The notes beneath the pieces are model-generated. The model saw only the letters and a list, made by a program, of their open reading frames with translations. It was not told the origin of the DNA and made no database searches. Both the position numbers and the translations under genes were made by a program. Shown one piece after another: positions 25,593-34,630 of a stretch of 36,867 nt of DNA (its first letter is position 1; each line of letters opens with the position of its first letter). Source of the DNA: Chloroflexota bacterium (GTDB lineage Bacteria; Chloroflexota; Anaerolineae; VGOG01); assembly GCA_016875995.1 (NCBI GenBank), contig VGOG01000011.1, positions 1-36,867 on the forward strand, written 5' to 3'.

Positions 25593-25611
25593 GCAGTCGT
25601 TCGGAGGGCAC

Positions 25612-28563
25612 ATGGATCATAAAGTGTACGTGATGCTCGGGTTCCATATCAATTTTTATCACTCCTGGCGGGGCGATACCCCCGACGAGGCCGGCTTCGG
25701 CACCGATATACGCGTCATCCGGGGCATCCTGGACATCCTCGACCGCGCCAACGCGGCCGGGAGGAAGGCGCGCGGCTACTGGGACACGGAGGTTTACTGG
25801 ACCTTCCAGGAGATCCTGCCCAAACACTGCCCCGACATCCTGGAGCGGCTGCGCCGCCGCGTCGCTGCCGGGCTGGACGAGATCGTGCTCGGCCCGTTCA
25901 ACAACGGCGCCAACCACGCCGCCACCGCCGACGAATTCCGCCGCGCGGTGGAATGGGCCATGGAGAACCCGTGGGGGTCTGGCTTGAAGCAGTTGTTCCC
26001 GCAGGTCACGTCCTACTACCGCCCGCAGGAGTGCTTCTTGACCACCGGCCAGGAGCAAATCCTGAAGGACTGTGGTGTGGACGGTCTCATACTCTATTAT
26101 GCCCTCGTCCCGTTCAACACGCTGGGGGCCTTTACCCCGGCCCTGTCTCTGGAGCGGCGTTACAACCCGTTCTGGTTCCGCTCCCGCGAAGATCAGCCGC
26201 CGCTGGTCGTCTTCCCGGCCATGGCCGCCGCCGACGTGCTGGAGATGACCTCGCTCGAATCCATGCTGCTCGACCTGCACGCCCGCCAGTTGCGCGGCGA
26301 GATTAATTCAGATGTTGTCATCCACCTGAACGAGGACGCCGACCTGGAAAGCTGGCTGCCCGTCAAGCTGCCGCCCGCCTTCAAGTGGTTTCCCAACACC
26401 GGCGGGCTGGAGGAGTACATCCACCTGGTCAACAAGTACCCGTGGGCCGACTTTACCGTCCCGAGCGAGTACCTGGCCGCCCACCCGCCGCAGGGCGAGG
26501 TGCTCGTCCGGCAGGACCTGGCCGACGGCGGCTTCGACGGCAGCTACTCGTGGGCCGAGAAATGCGCCAGCCTGCGCACCTGGACCCTGCTCGAACAGTC
26601 CCGCCTGAAGTCCAACCATGCCGCGGCCCTGGCCCGGCGCACCGGCCTCGACCTGGATGCCCGCCTATGGGACGGCATGGATTCGTCCTTCTTCCAGCGG
26701 CTGATCGGCCTGACCACCACCCACTTCGGCATGTCCACGCCGGTCATCAACGAGGAGCGCCAGGCGCGCGCCTTCGCCATCCTGGGCGGGGCACGGCGGA
26801 TTGCCGATGAGGCCGAGCGAGAGGCGGCCGGGCGGATCGTTGCGAAGCAGCCGCCGGCGGAGGCGCTATACGCTTTCGAGATTTTTCCCACCCCGCCGGC
26901 GCGGGAGCTCGATCCGGCTCCGGCGCGGGCGGCAGTCTGTGTGCCGGTGATCCTGCCGGCCGGGGTGGAGGCGGTGCGATTGGAGCAAGATGGAAAGCTC
27001 GCGCCTGCCTCCCTGACGGACCGGACGCCCCTCCCGGATGGCCGCGTGCAATACAACCTCCGCTTCGTTACCGGGACGTTGAGCAAGGACGATGTCTTGC
27101 ACTATCGTCTCTTCGCCGCCGCTCCAGCCGCCGCCCCCGCCCCGCTGACCCGGCTGAAGAACGCGTGGCTCGAGGTCGAGTTCTCCGGGCAGACGGGGAT
27201 CGCCTCCTGCAAGCACAACGGCGTCGAGGTTGGCGGGACGGAGTTCCTAAGCCCCTTTGTCTCCTACCGGACGGACAAGCAGCCGGTCGTCTACCCGGCC
27301 ACACGCTGGGAGCTTATCCCCCTGACCGGGGAGCAGTGGCACGGCCTGCAGCGCCTGCGCCTGCGCGCCTCGGCCCCGATGCAGACGCCGCACGGGGAAT
27401 TCACCAACGAGTTCACTTACACCTTTACCCTGTTCGACGATCTGCCGCACCTGTACGTGGATGTGGAGGCACGCTACGCCGCCACGCCGTCCACCGAGAC
27501 CATCCACAACATGATCCAGAAACTGCGCCGGCTGATGGACCTGCGCTGGGTGGAGGTGGCGCCGTGCCAGCTCCATCCAGCCCTGACGGCTCCGGCGGCG
27601 AAGCCCTTGCGGGTCTGGAAGCACAACTACCTGGGGATCACGGCCTGGTACGACCTGAACTACGGGCAGATCAACCCCCGCAACCGCGACCTGGATTCCT
27701 TCAACCACCAGGCGACCGCCGGCTGGGTGGCGGTCAGCGACGGGAAGCGCGGCCTGCTCCTGGGCGAGAACGCCGAGCGGCTGGCCTCGATGGCCTTCTG
27801 CCCGATGCGGCTGCGCGAGAGAAATGGCCTTCAGCAGTTATGGCTCAATCCCTTCGGCTCGTACCACGGCCGGCAAGCCAGCTATTCCCACCTGGGGGCC
27901 AGCGGGCTTGGAACGGATTTCCTGAATGCCTTCAGCGGCGCCCTGAAGCCCAACGGCCCCTCGTTCAACGGCCAGACTGTGACCTTCTCACTGCTGCTGG
28001 CGCCGTATGCCGGCGACGAGCCTCCGGCGGAGCTGCAGGCCGAGGCCGCCGCGCACTTCTATCCGCCGGGCGTGGTCTTTCACGCCGCGCCTGCCGGGGT
28101 GGAGGCGCTGCTGCCGGAAGATATCCTTGCTGCCGCTGAAGAGAACCTGCGCCAGGCGGCGATCGCCGCGACCGAGACCGTTCCCGTCCCGGCGGCCTTC
28201 CTGGTCAATCCCAGTCACAATCAGGCCAACCTGGTCTGGGATCTGCCGCGCGCTGTCCCGGTGACCGGCTGCGAGGTGGCCTGGAGAGCGGGCGGCGAAT
28301 CGGAATGGCAGACCTGCTCCATCCCACCGGCGAACCGCTGGCAGGTGCCCGGCCTGGAGGACGGGCGGGAATACGCCTTCCGGCTGCGCGCCGCCTGCGG
28401 CCCGCGCTTCTCCGCCTGGACGGAGGAACAAACCTGCGTCCCCGGGGCGGTCCTGGTCTCGTCCATGGGTGGAGGCTTTGCGCAGCTTCCCCTGCGGTCG
28501 CTCCTCAAGTTGATCGGCGGCAGCCTGTGGTCGGTCGTACGGGCGCGGTTTGCCCGGCGCTGA
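25612..28563 (+). CDS. GH38/GH57-like glycosidase with C-terminal FN3 domain
   Basis: A 983-aa protein. The N-terminal ~320 residues form a (beta/alpha)7-type barrel of the GH38/GH57/deacetylase class: YVMLGFHINFYHSWRGDTPD, GYWDTEVYWTFQEIL, YYRPQECFLTTGQEQIL, and a possible acid pair in HLNEDADLE. Residues ~500-850 are beta-rich, as in the large C-terminal domains of alpha-mannosidases (TRLKNAWLEVEFSGQTGIAS). A fibronectin type III-like domain (~865-955; NLVWDLPRAVPVTGCEVAWR) ends the protein. No signal peptide is visible. The start MDHKVYV at 25612 has GGAGGG just upstream; the track start at 25591 overlaps the -10. An intrinsic terminator follows at 28661. Exact family and substrate are uncertain. 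Confidence 0.72.
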   Translation: MDHKVYVMLGFHINFYHSWRGDTPDEAGFGTDIRVIRGILDILDRANAAGRKARGYWDTEVYWTFQEILPKHCPDILERLRRRVAAGLDEIVLGPFNNGANHAATADEFRRAVEWAMENPWGSGLKQLFPQVTSYYRPQECFLTTGQEQILKDCGVDGLILYYALVPFNTLGAFTPALSLERRYNPFWFRSREDQPPLVVFPAMAAADVLEMTSLESMLLDLHARQLRGEINSDVVIHLNEDADLESWLPVKLPPAFKWFPNTGGLEEYIHLVNKYPWADFTVPSEYLAAHPPQGEVLVRQDLADGGFDGSYSWAEKCASLRTWTLLEQSRLKSNHAAALARRTGLDLDARLWDGMDSSFFQRLIGLTTTHFGMSTPVINEERQARAFAILGGARRIADEAEREAAGRIVAKQPPAEALYAFEIFPTPPARELDPAPARAAVCVPVILPAGVEAVRLEQDGKLAPASLTDRTPLPDGRVQYNLRFVTGTLSKDDVLHYRLFAAAPAAAPAPLTRLKNAWLEVEFSGQTGIASCKHNGVEVGGTEFLSPFVSYRTDKQPVVYPATRWELIPLTGEQWHGLQRLRLRASAPMQTPHGEFTNEFTYTFTLFDDLPHLYVDVEARYAATPSTETIHNMIQKLRRLMDLRWVEVAPCQLHPALTAPAAKPLRVWKHNYLGITAWYDLNYGQINPRNRDLDSFNHQATAGWVAVSDGKRGLLLGENAERLASMAFCPMRLRERNGLQQLWLNPFGSYHGRQASYSHLGASGLGTDFLNAFSGALKPNGPSFNGQTVTFSLLLAPYAGDEPPAELQAEAAAHFYPPGVVFHAAPAGVEALLPEDILAAAEENLRQAAIAATETVPVPAAFLVNPSHNQANLVWDLPRAVPVTGCEVAWRAGGESEWQTCSIPPANRWQVPGLEDGREYAFRLRAACGPRFSAWTEEQTCVPGAVLVSSMGGGFAQLPLRSLLKLIGGSLWSVVRARFARR

Positions 28564-28660
28564 TCGCGCGCTTTTAGGCAGGAAAGATCGCTCGCGGGCG
28601 GTTGCGCTGGGAAAGCTGTCCGTATTGATCCAGCGCTCAGCGCCCATCAGGAACAACCGA

Positions 28661-28693
28661 CAGGCAGCCTATCTACCGGCTGCCTGTTTTTTT
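28661..28693 (+). terminator. Rho-independent terminator
   Basis: A perfect 9-bp stem CAGGCAGCC / GGCTGCCTG with an 8-nt loop is followed by seven T on the + strand. It lies 98 bp after the GH38-like gene and 20 bp before the convergent end of the fusion gene. Confidence 0.9.
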
Positions 28694-28712
28694 ACGATGA
28701 CAGAGGCCGCAC

Positions 28713-31700
28713 TCAGGCCATGGACTTGCCGATCTCCTTCAACTCCTTGACCACCTCCTCCGGCAGGAGGGCCGGCTCGACGCCCAGCAGCCTGCAGGTC
28801 ATGAGTTTGTGGGCGGTGATCTCGATGATCTCGGACATGTCGGCGGCCCGTCGCAGGCTGGAGCCGGCCACCACCAGGCCGTGGTTCTGCATCAGCACGC
28901 CCAGACCGTGCTGGAGCATGGCCTGGGCGACTTCCTTGCCCAACTGGTCCGTGCCCGGCATGATGAAGGGCACCACCGGGATGTCGCCGAAGAAGGCTGC
29001 ATCGGCGGAGATCGGTTGGAAGTGCGTGCCGGTCAAAGCCATCAAGGTAGCATAGGGGGCATGGGTGTGGATGACAGCACTGATGTCGGGCATGTTCTTG
29101 TAAATTTCGCAGTGAACGCGCCGCTCGCTGGAGGCGGTATAGTCGGTCTCGTTGAGGATTTTGCCGTCCAGGTCAATGCGCACCAACACGTCTAGATGCA
29201 GGTCGCCCTTGAAGATGGCATTGGGGGTGATCCAGATCTCGTTCGGGTTGTCGTCGCAGCGGGCGCTGATATTGCCGCCGGTGGAGGTGATCAACCCCTT
29301 GGCATACAGCTCGTTGGCGACCTGCAAGATCTGGTCGCGCACGTCGTTGGCCCTGGGTACAGCGGCTACGGCCGGTGCATATACGACCGTTTGCCCGACA
29401 GCCGGGGCAGGCGCGGCGGCAGGGGCCGGAGCGGCGGCAATCTTGGTCAGGTCGCCCGGATCACCGACCCTGGCACGCGCCTCGCTGTATAGGCGAGACA
29501 TGTTGCCCTGGATGCGCATGAAGGCCATGGCCTTGCCGGTGTCGCCGGAGAAGGAAAGCTTGCCACTCGTAGCAGCCTTGGTGGCATTGACCCGGCCGGT
29601 GAACATCCCATCCAGGATGTCGGCGGCCATCTTGAGCCTGACGTCCGGCTCACGCGGCGGATTGCCCAGCCCGGCGTCTACCTGGCCGTCAATGAAGCTC
29701 AGGAAGAACGCCTGGTCTATGTCCTTCACGGTAAACAGGAAGACCACGTTCTTGCCCCTGGCAAAGCTGGCCATCGCCGGGTCGGCGGTGATTGCAGCCG
29801 TGAACTCTTTCAGGATGGCGACCATCTTCTGGCGGCCGGCGCTATGCGCGGCGGGGACCGCCTGAGCGGCGACCGCGGCCAGGGTGGATGGGAGAGGGGC
29901 CGAAGTGGCTGGCGCGGCGGCAGGCGCGGCCGGGACACCTGATTGCGTCAGGTGACCGGGATCACCAACCCTGGCACGCGCCTCGCTCTTTCCCCTGGCA
30001 AAGCTGGCCATCTCCTTGTCTGCGGCGATGCGAGTGGTGAATTTCTTTAGAATGGCGGTCATTTTCTGGCGTACGGTATTCGTGTCCATGCTTGGAACCT
30101 TTTCGGTCAGCACCGCCGGCTGCGGGACGGCGGCGGGTAGGGGAGCGGCCCGGGTTTCAGCGGCCTTTTCCTTCTGGGCGGCCACGTCCAGGTCAGTCGC
30201 GCCTGGGCCAGGGCCAGCGGCGCGCTCCTGCAGCCTGGCCTCGTCCATCCGGCGGGCCCCCAGCCAACTGAATGATTCGAGGGCGGCCGGGTTGAGGATG
30301 TACTTCGGGCGCTGGCCGGCCAGCAGCAGCTTGATCTCGTTGTAGATGATCTCGCCCTGGTGGGCGGCCACCTCCTGGGTGTTGCCGGCCACGTGCGGGG
30401 TGGCGATCACATTGGGGAAAGCCAGCAGTGGATCGTCGGCGCCCGGCGGCTCGACCGGGAAGACATCCGTGGCGAAGCCGCCCAGCTTGCCGGACTGCAG
30501 CGCGGAGAGCAGCGCCTCCTGGTTGATCAGCGCCGCCCGGGCAGTGTTGACCAGGAAGGCGCCCGGCTTCATGCGCTCGAAGGCGGCCGCGTTCAGCATG
30601 CCCCGGGTCTCATCCGTGACCGCAGCGTGCAGGCTGACGAAGTCGCTCTCGGCCAGCAGGCGCTCGAAGGAGACCTTCTCGGCGCCCATCAGGGCGGCTC
30701 CTTCGGCGCTGACGAACGGATCGAAAAGCAGCACACGCGCCCCGAAGGGCAGGAGCCGGGCGGCCACCTTGCGGCCGACGGCGCCGCCGCCGATCAGGCC
30801 GATCGTCTTGCGCCACAGCTCAACCCCCAGGAACTCTTCGTGGGCCTGGCCCAGGCGGCCCAGGTCGCCGGCCTCCCCGCCAGGCTGGCGCAGGAAGGAC
30901 GAAGCACCCTGCAGCCGGCGGGCCAGCATAAGCAGGAACCCCAGCGTCAGGTCGGCGACTGCGTCCGCGTTGCGGGCGGGTGTATTGGCGACCGGCACGC
31001 CGGCCGCCGTGCAGGCTTCGATATCCACGTTGACCGGGTTGCCGCGGCAGACCACCACCAGACGCAGGTCGGGCAGCTTGAGCAGGCAGGCGGCGTCAAC
31101 GATGTCCACCTCGGTCACGAACACCTGGTAGCCTTGCAGTGCCTTGACCAGGTCGTCGCCGGTCAATAAGATGCCTTCGGTGCGATAGGGTTTGTAGGTC
31201 ACCTCGCCGATCTCGCCCAACTGCTTCAGGGCCAGCTCATCCACCTCGGCGGCGATGTAGATCTTCGGGCGGAAGGAAGCCGCCGCCGATCCGCCCTCGC
31301 CGGCCAGCGTCCCGGAAAGCATGACCTGGGTGATCTGCGTGGCGGCCGCACTGTCGGCTGGGCGGCGCTCCTGGCGCAGCGACTGCCAGTCGGCGTACAG
31401 CGCCTGGTAGGTGGACGAGAGCTGCGGGTCGGGCTGGTGCTCGCGTGCCGGGCGGGCCAGGGCCTTGGCGCCCGCCGCCAGGTTGGGGAAGAGACCGGCG
31501 GCCACACCGGCGCAGATAGCTGCCCCCAGGGCCGTGGCTTCCGCCGAGGCGGCCACCCGCACCCGGCAGTTGAGCAAATTGGCGATGGTCGCCGTCCAGA
31601 AGGTCGAGCGGGTGATCCCGCCGCCCAGGCAGACCTCGCCGGGCTTTTGGCCGGAGAGCTGCGCGATCTGGTCCAGGTTGGCGCGCACGGCGTAAGCCAT

Positions 31701-32852
31701 GCCTTCCAGGACGGCGCGCCCCACGTCGGCCCGGCCCTCGTCGCCCAGGCGGGCGATGAGCGAGGAGAAAGTCAGGTTGTCGACCGGGGGCTCGAGCGCC
31801 GAGGCGTTGAAGACCGTCGCCCCGATGGTCGAATGGATGCTGTGTGCGCCGGGAACAGAGGCCTCCGCCTCGGCCGCCAGGCGGGCGACCGGGTTGGGCG
31901 CCTCGGCGTGGAGCAGGCGTGCCACCCATTCCAGGGTGAAGCCCATCTGCCCGGCGTTCGTCTCGAGCACGTACAGGCCGGGGATGACGTGCAGGCCGGT
32001 CCAGATGCGCATTTCCGGGTCAATGGTCAGCTTTTCGACCGCCATTTGGACCGAGGTGGTAGTGCCGGCAATCACACCCACCTGGCCGGAGGCAACCACG
32101 CCTGAGCCAAGCAGGCCGCACTGCGTGTCCGGCCCGCCGACCGCCACCGGGATGCCGGGATGTAGCCCCAGGTTGGCGGCGGCCTCCCTGGTCAGCTTGC
32201 CGAGTCGGCTGCCGGCCGGCTGGAGCGGCGGCAGGACCTTCTCGGACAGGCCCAGGGACTTGATCAGGGCCGAGGCCCACTTGCGGGATTTCAGGTCGAA
32301 CAGCAGGCTCTCGGCCGCCTGGGCCGGCTCGGAGGCCAGCTCGCCGCTCAGCATGTAGCCGACCCAGTCGCTGATCGCCAGGGCGGCATGCAGCTCCTTG
32401 TACTTCTCCGGGCGGACTTCCTTCAGCCACATCAGGCGGGCGGCCATGAAGACCGGGTTGGGGTAATGTCCCGTGATCTTGTAGATCTCCTCGCCGCGCT
32501 CCATCGCCAGGTCCATGCCCTGGTCAACCGCGCGCGTATCGCGGTTGGGTGCCGCCAGCAGCACCCGTCCCTTTTTAGCGATCGCCACCAGGCTGTGGCG
32601 CATGGAGGCGGCGGCCACGCCGGCCACCTGGGCCGGTTCGATCCCGGCCTGGAGCAGGACAGCCCTGGCGCACTCGCCCAGCGTCCGCCAGACCAGGTCG
32701 GTATCCAGCCTGAAGGCAAAACCGCCGGCCTCCGGCTCGGGCGGCAGGCTCCAGGGCCGGAAGACGCTGGTGATTTCCCCCGTGGCGGCGTTGACCAGCA
32801 GGCAGCGTCCCCCGCCGCCACCGACGTCCAATCCCATCAGATACTTTGACAT
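28713..32852 (-). CDS. Fusion: LsrK-like FGGY kinase - 2-hydroxyacid dehydrogenase - SCP2 - class II aldolase
   Basis: A 1379-aa uninterrupted ORF with at least four domains. Residues 1-~497: FGGY carbohydrate kinase most like autoinducer-2 kinase LsrK (LMGLDVGGGGGRCLLV, AASMRHSLVA, ISDWVGYMLSGELA, GLHVIPGLYVLE, CLGGGI). ~528-860: D-isomer-specific 2-hydroxyacid dehydrogenase with GLIGGGAVG and the R603, E801, H820 catalytic set. 922-970: truncated SCP2. ~1005-1125: full SCP2-like sterol carrier domain. ~1168-1379: class II aldolase with TGGNIS, zinc ligands in IHTHAPYA (H1262, H1264) and QNHG (H1324). Ala/Pro linkers join the parts. The ATG has AGGAGATGAC upstream, and the gene follows the aldehyde dehydrogenase by 38 bp. 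Phosphorylation, redox and aldol cleavage of one sugar-like substrate is inferred. Confidence 0.88.
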   Translation of the reverse strand: MSKYLMGLDVGGGGGRCLLVNAATGEITSVFRPWSLPPEPEAGGFAFRLDTDLVWRTLGECARAVLLQAGIEPAQVAGVAAASMRHSLVAIAKKGRVLLAAPNRDTRAVDQGMDLAMERGEEIYKITGHYPNPVFMAARLMWLKEVRPEKYKELHAALAISDWVGYMLSGELASEPAQAAESLLFDLKSRKWASALIKSLGLSEKVLPPLQPAGSRLGKLTREAAANLGLHPGIPVAVGGPDTQCGLLGSGVVASGQVGVIAGTTTSVQMAVEKLTIDPEMRIWTGLHVIPGLYVLETNAGQMGFTLEWVARLLHAEAPNPVARLAAEAEASVPGAHSIHSTIGATVFNASALEPPVDNLTFSSLIARLGDEGRADVGRAVLEGMAYAVRANLDQIAQLSGQKPGEVCLGGGITRSTFWTATIANLLNCRVRVAASAEATALGAAICAGVAAGLFPNLAAGAKALARPAREHQPDPQLSSTYQALYADWQSLRQERRPADSAAATQITQVMLSGTLAGEGGSAAASFRPKIYIAAEVDELALKQLGEIGEVTYKPYRTEGILLTGDDLVKALQGYQVFVTEVDIVDAACLLKLPDLRLVVVCRGNPVNVDIEACTAAGVPVANTPARNADAVADLTLGFLLMLARRLQGASSFLRQPGGEAGDLGRLGQAHEEFLGVELWRKTIGLIGGGAVGRKVAARLLPFGARVLLFDPFVSAEGAALMGAEKVSFERLLAESDFVSLHAAVTDETRGMLNAAAFERMKPGAFLVNTARAALINQEALLSALQSGKLGGFATDVFPVEPPGADDPLLAFPNVIATPHVAGNTQEVAAHQGEIIYNEIKLLLAGQRPKYILNPAALESFSWLGARRMDEARLQERAAGPGPGATDLDVAAQKEKAAETRAAPLPAAVPQPAVLTEKVPSMDTNTVRQKMTAILKKFTTRIAADKEMASFARGKSEARARVGDPGHLTQSGVPAAPAAAPATSAPLPSTLAAVAAQAVPAAHSAGRQKMVAILKEFTAAITADPAMASFARGKNVVFLFTVKDIDQAFFLSFIDGQVDAGLGNPPREPDVRLKMAADILDGMFTGRVNATKAATSGKLSFSGDTGKAMAFMRIQGNMSRLYSEARARVGDPGDLTKIAAAPAPAAAPAPAVGQTVVYAPAVAAVPRANDVRDQILQVANELYAKGLITSTGGNISARCDDNPNEIWITPNAIFKGDLHLDVLVRIDLDGKILNETDYTASSERRVHCEIYKNMPDISAVIHTHAPYATLMALTGTHFQPISADAAFFGDIPVVPFIMPGTDQLGKEVAQAMLQHGLGVLMQNHGLVVAGSSLRRAADMSEIIEITAHKLMTCRLLGVEPALLPEEVVKELKEIGKSMA
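29442..30089 (-). repeat. Internal SCP2 duplication, first copy shortened in frame
   Basis: Two related blocks occur inside the fusion gene. Both begin RQKM-AILK-FT, contain MASFARGK and end SEARARVGDPG. In the upstream copy the ~88 residues between FARGK and SEARAR are missing, an in-frame loss of about 264 bp. The shared DNA is obvious at both joints (CCCTGGCAAAGCTGGCCAT and CCTGGCACGCGCCTCGCT). Confidence 0.8.
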
Positions 32853-32890
32853 GTCATCTCCTGTCTGGATCGGTATAACCGTTCGGCCCT

Positions 32891-34393
32891 TTATCCGTGC
32901 CTCCTGAAGAGGCTAAGCCGTTCCTTCCAGTTGCCGAACAGGACCTTGATCAACGTGCGCACGAATTCCACTTTCTTTGCCGAATAGGGGAAGCCCATCA
33001 TCTGCCCGCCCAGGCGCGGCCAGGAGATGTGCTGCCAGACGACCATCTCGCGCAGGCCCTCGGCGCCGCGCGTCTTGCCGTAGCCGCTGGCCTTGCGTCC
33101 ACCCCAGCCGACCTCGGCGTAGCCGGTGGAGGTGCCGTGGTCGTTGAGCGCCGCGTCTCCCACCTCCAGCCGGGTCAGCAGACGGCGGCCGCGGGCCACG
33201 TCACGCGTCCACAGGCTGGCGGTCAGGCCGTAGGCGCTGGCATTGGTCAGGCGGATGGCTTCTTCGACATCCTTCACTCTTCGGATTGCGATGAGCGGGC
33301 CGAAGGTCTCCTCGCGCATGACGGCCATCTCCTCGCTGACGTCAACGATGATGGTCGGCGGGAAGAAGCGACCCGCACCGGGGAGCGGATCCCCGCCCAG
33401 CAGCACTCTGGCGCCCATCTGCCTGGCCTCGGCCACCTGCTGTTTCAGGACGTTCATCTGCGCCTCGGTGGTGATGGCGCAGACCTCGTTGGTCGGGTCC
33501 ATCGCCGGGCCGGTGCGCAGGCGGGCCGCCTTCGCCGTCAGTTTTTCGATGAAGGCCGCGGCTGCCGCCTCCTCGACGTAGACGCGCTCGACGGCCAGGC
33601 AGGCCTGACCGGCGTTGAGCAGCGCGCCCCACAGGATGCCCGCGGCGGCCTTGTCGAGGTCGGCGTCCGCCAGGACGATGGCCGCGTCCTTGCCGCCCAG
33701 CTCGAGCGTCAGCGGGACGAGGTGCTCGCCGGCCAGGGCGGCCACCTTGCGCCCGTTGGCGGCGCTGCCGGTGAAGACCAGCTTGTCGATCCCGGCAGCG
33801 ATCAGCGCCCGCCCGGTGGAGGCGTCGCCGGTCACTACCTGGACCAGCCCCTGCGGCAGCCCGGCCAGCCGCGCCAGCTCGCCGACCTTCAGGCCAACCA
33901 GCGGGGTGTATTCCGAGGGCTTCAGCACGGCGGCATTCCCGGCGGCCAGGGCGGCGATCAGCGGTTCCATGCTCAGGGCGAGCGGATAGTTCCAGGGCGA
34001 GATGATCCCGACCACGCCGCGCGGGCGGGCGACGATGCGGTTGGAGCGCAGCACCCCCAGGCGCGGCGAGACCGTACGCGTGCGCAGGATGCCCGCCGCA
34101 TGGCCGCGGTAAAAGTGCAGCAGCTCCAGGGCGGTGACCACCTCGCCGTAGGCCTCCACCTGGTTCTTGCCCTGTTCGGCGACGATGAGCCGGGCGATGG
34201 CATCGGCCTGTTCCACCAGCACCCGGCTGAGCCTTTTCAGTTCGTGCATTCGCTGGCGGACGGTCAGATCCCCCCATGCGGCCTGCGCCGCCCGGGCGGC
34301 CGTCACTGCCGCCTGAACCTGTTCGGGGGTGCAGACCGGCGCCCTCCCCAGTTCCTCCCCCGTAGCTGGATTTCTTGAGATGAGATTTTCCAT
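32891..34393 (-). CDS. NAD(P)-dependent aldehyde dehydrogenase
   Basis: A 500-aa ALDH-superfamily enzyme. The oxyanion Asn is in ISPWNYPLALS (~130-140), the NAD-loop is FTGSAANGRKVA (~205-216), the general base Glu is in LTLELGGKDAA (~227-237), and the nucleophilic Cys is in NAGQACLAVERV (~260-271). EETFGPL is present near 370. The C-terminal tail has ~40 extra basic/hydrophobic residues (FVRTLIKVLFGNWKERLSLF), which may associate with a membrane. The start is MENLISRNPATGEELG at 34393 with AGGAGAC 2-3 nt before it; the ORF-track start 34489 reads through the direct repeat. It heads a two-gene unit with the kinase-aldolase fusion, so oxidation of the aldolase product (for example lactaldehyde) is a natural guess. 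Confidence 0.9.
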   Translation of the reverse strand: MENLISRNPATGEELGRAPVCTPEQVQAAVTAARAAQAAWGDLTVRQRMHELKRLSRVLVEQADAIARLIVAEQGKNQVEAYGEVVTALELLHFYRGHAAGILRTRTVSPRLGVLRSNRIVARPRGVVGIISPWNYPLALSMEPLIAALAAGNAAVLKPSEYTPLVGLKVGELARLAGLPQGLVQVVTGDASTGRALIAAGIDKLVFTGSAANGRKVAALAGEHLVPLTLELGGKDAAIVLADADLDKAAAGILWGALLNAGQACLAVERVYVEEAAAAAFIEKLTAKAARLRTGPAMDPTNEVCAITTEAQMNVLKQQVAEARQMGARVLLGGDPLPGAGRFFPPTIIVDVSEEMAVMREETFGPLIAIRRVKDVEEAIRLTNASAYGLTASLWTRDVARGRRLLTRLEVGDAALNDHGTSTGYAEVGWGGRKASGYGKTRGAEGLREMVVWQHISWPRLGGQMMGFPYSAKKVEFVRTLIKVLFGNWKERLSLFRRHG

Positions 34394-34421
34394 ACGTCTC
34401 CTGGGTGAATGAAAATGGTAA

Positions 34422-34542
34422 TCAGAATCCGGTAGTCTCTGTGCCGCTCTGACGCCATGGGACTTGATCGGCAGGATCGTCAGGTTCACGGTTGCTGAGA
34501 GCCTGCGGCCTTGTCAGCGCCCATGCCCGCCCTGATCGCCGC
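34422..34542. repeat. 121-bp direct repeat, copy 2
   Basis: About 95 % identical to 23351-23471 (6 mismatches by eye, no gaps). It lies 28 bp upstream of the aldehyde dehydrogenase start and could contain part of its promoter region. It begins with the same four codons plus stop that close the fucosidase gene, although no fucosidase is here. The rest of the 34394-34630 gap holds no gene. Confidence 0.9.
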
Positions 34543-34630
34543 ACCCCGCGACCCGAGGTGACGCCCCACTGAAAGCAGGATGGCTTCGGCCATGACCGTG
34601 CTGGCGGAAACCACACAGGACTTGGGGCGC

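Noticed and set aside
24547-26280. 577-aa ORF starting inside the glycosidase
   Set aside because: The protein-like part starts at MKRTRS (25578); the upstream portion is antisense to the GH38-like gene.
32897-34378. 493-aa plus-strand ORF
   Set aside because: Antisense to the aldehyde dehydrogenase; His/Gln/Gly/Asp-rich composition typical of a shadow frame.
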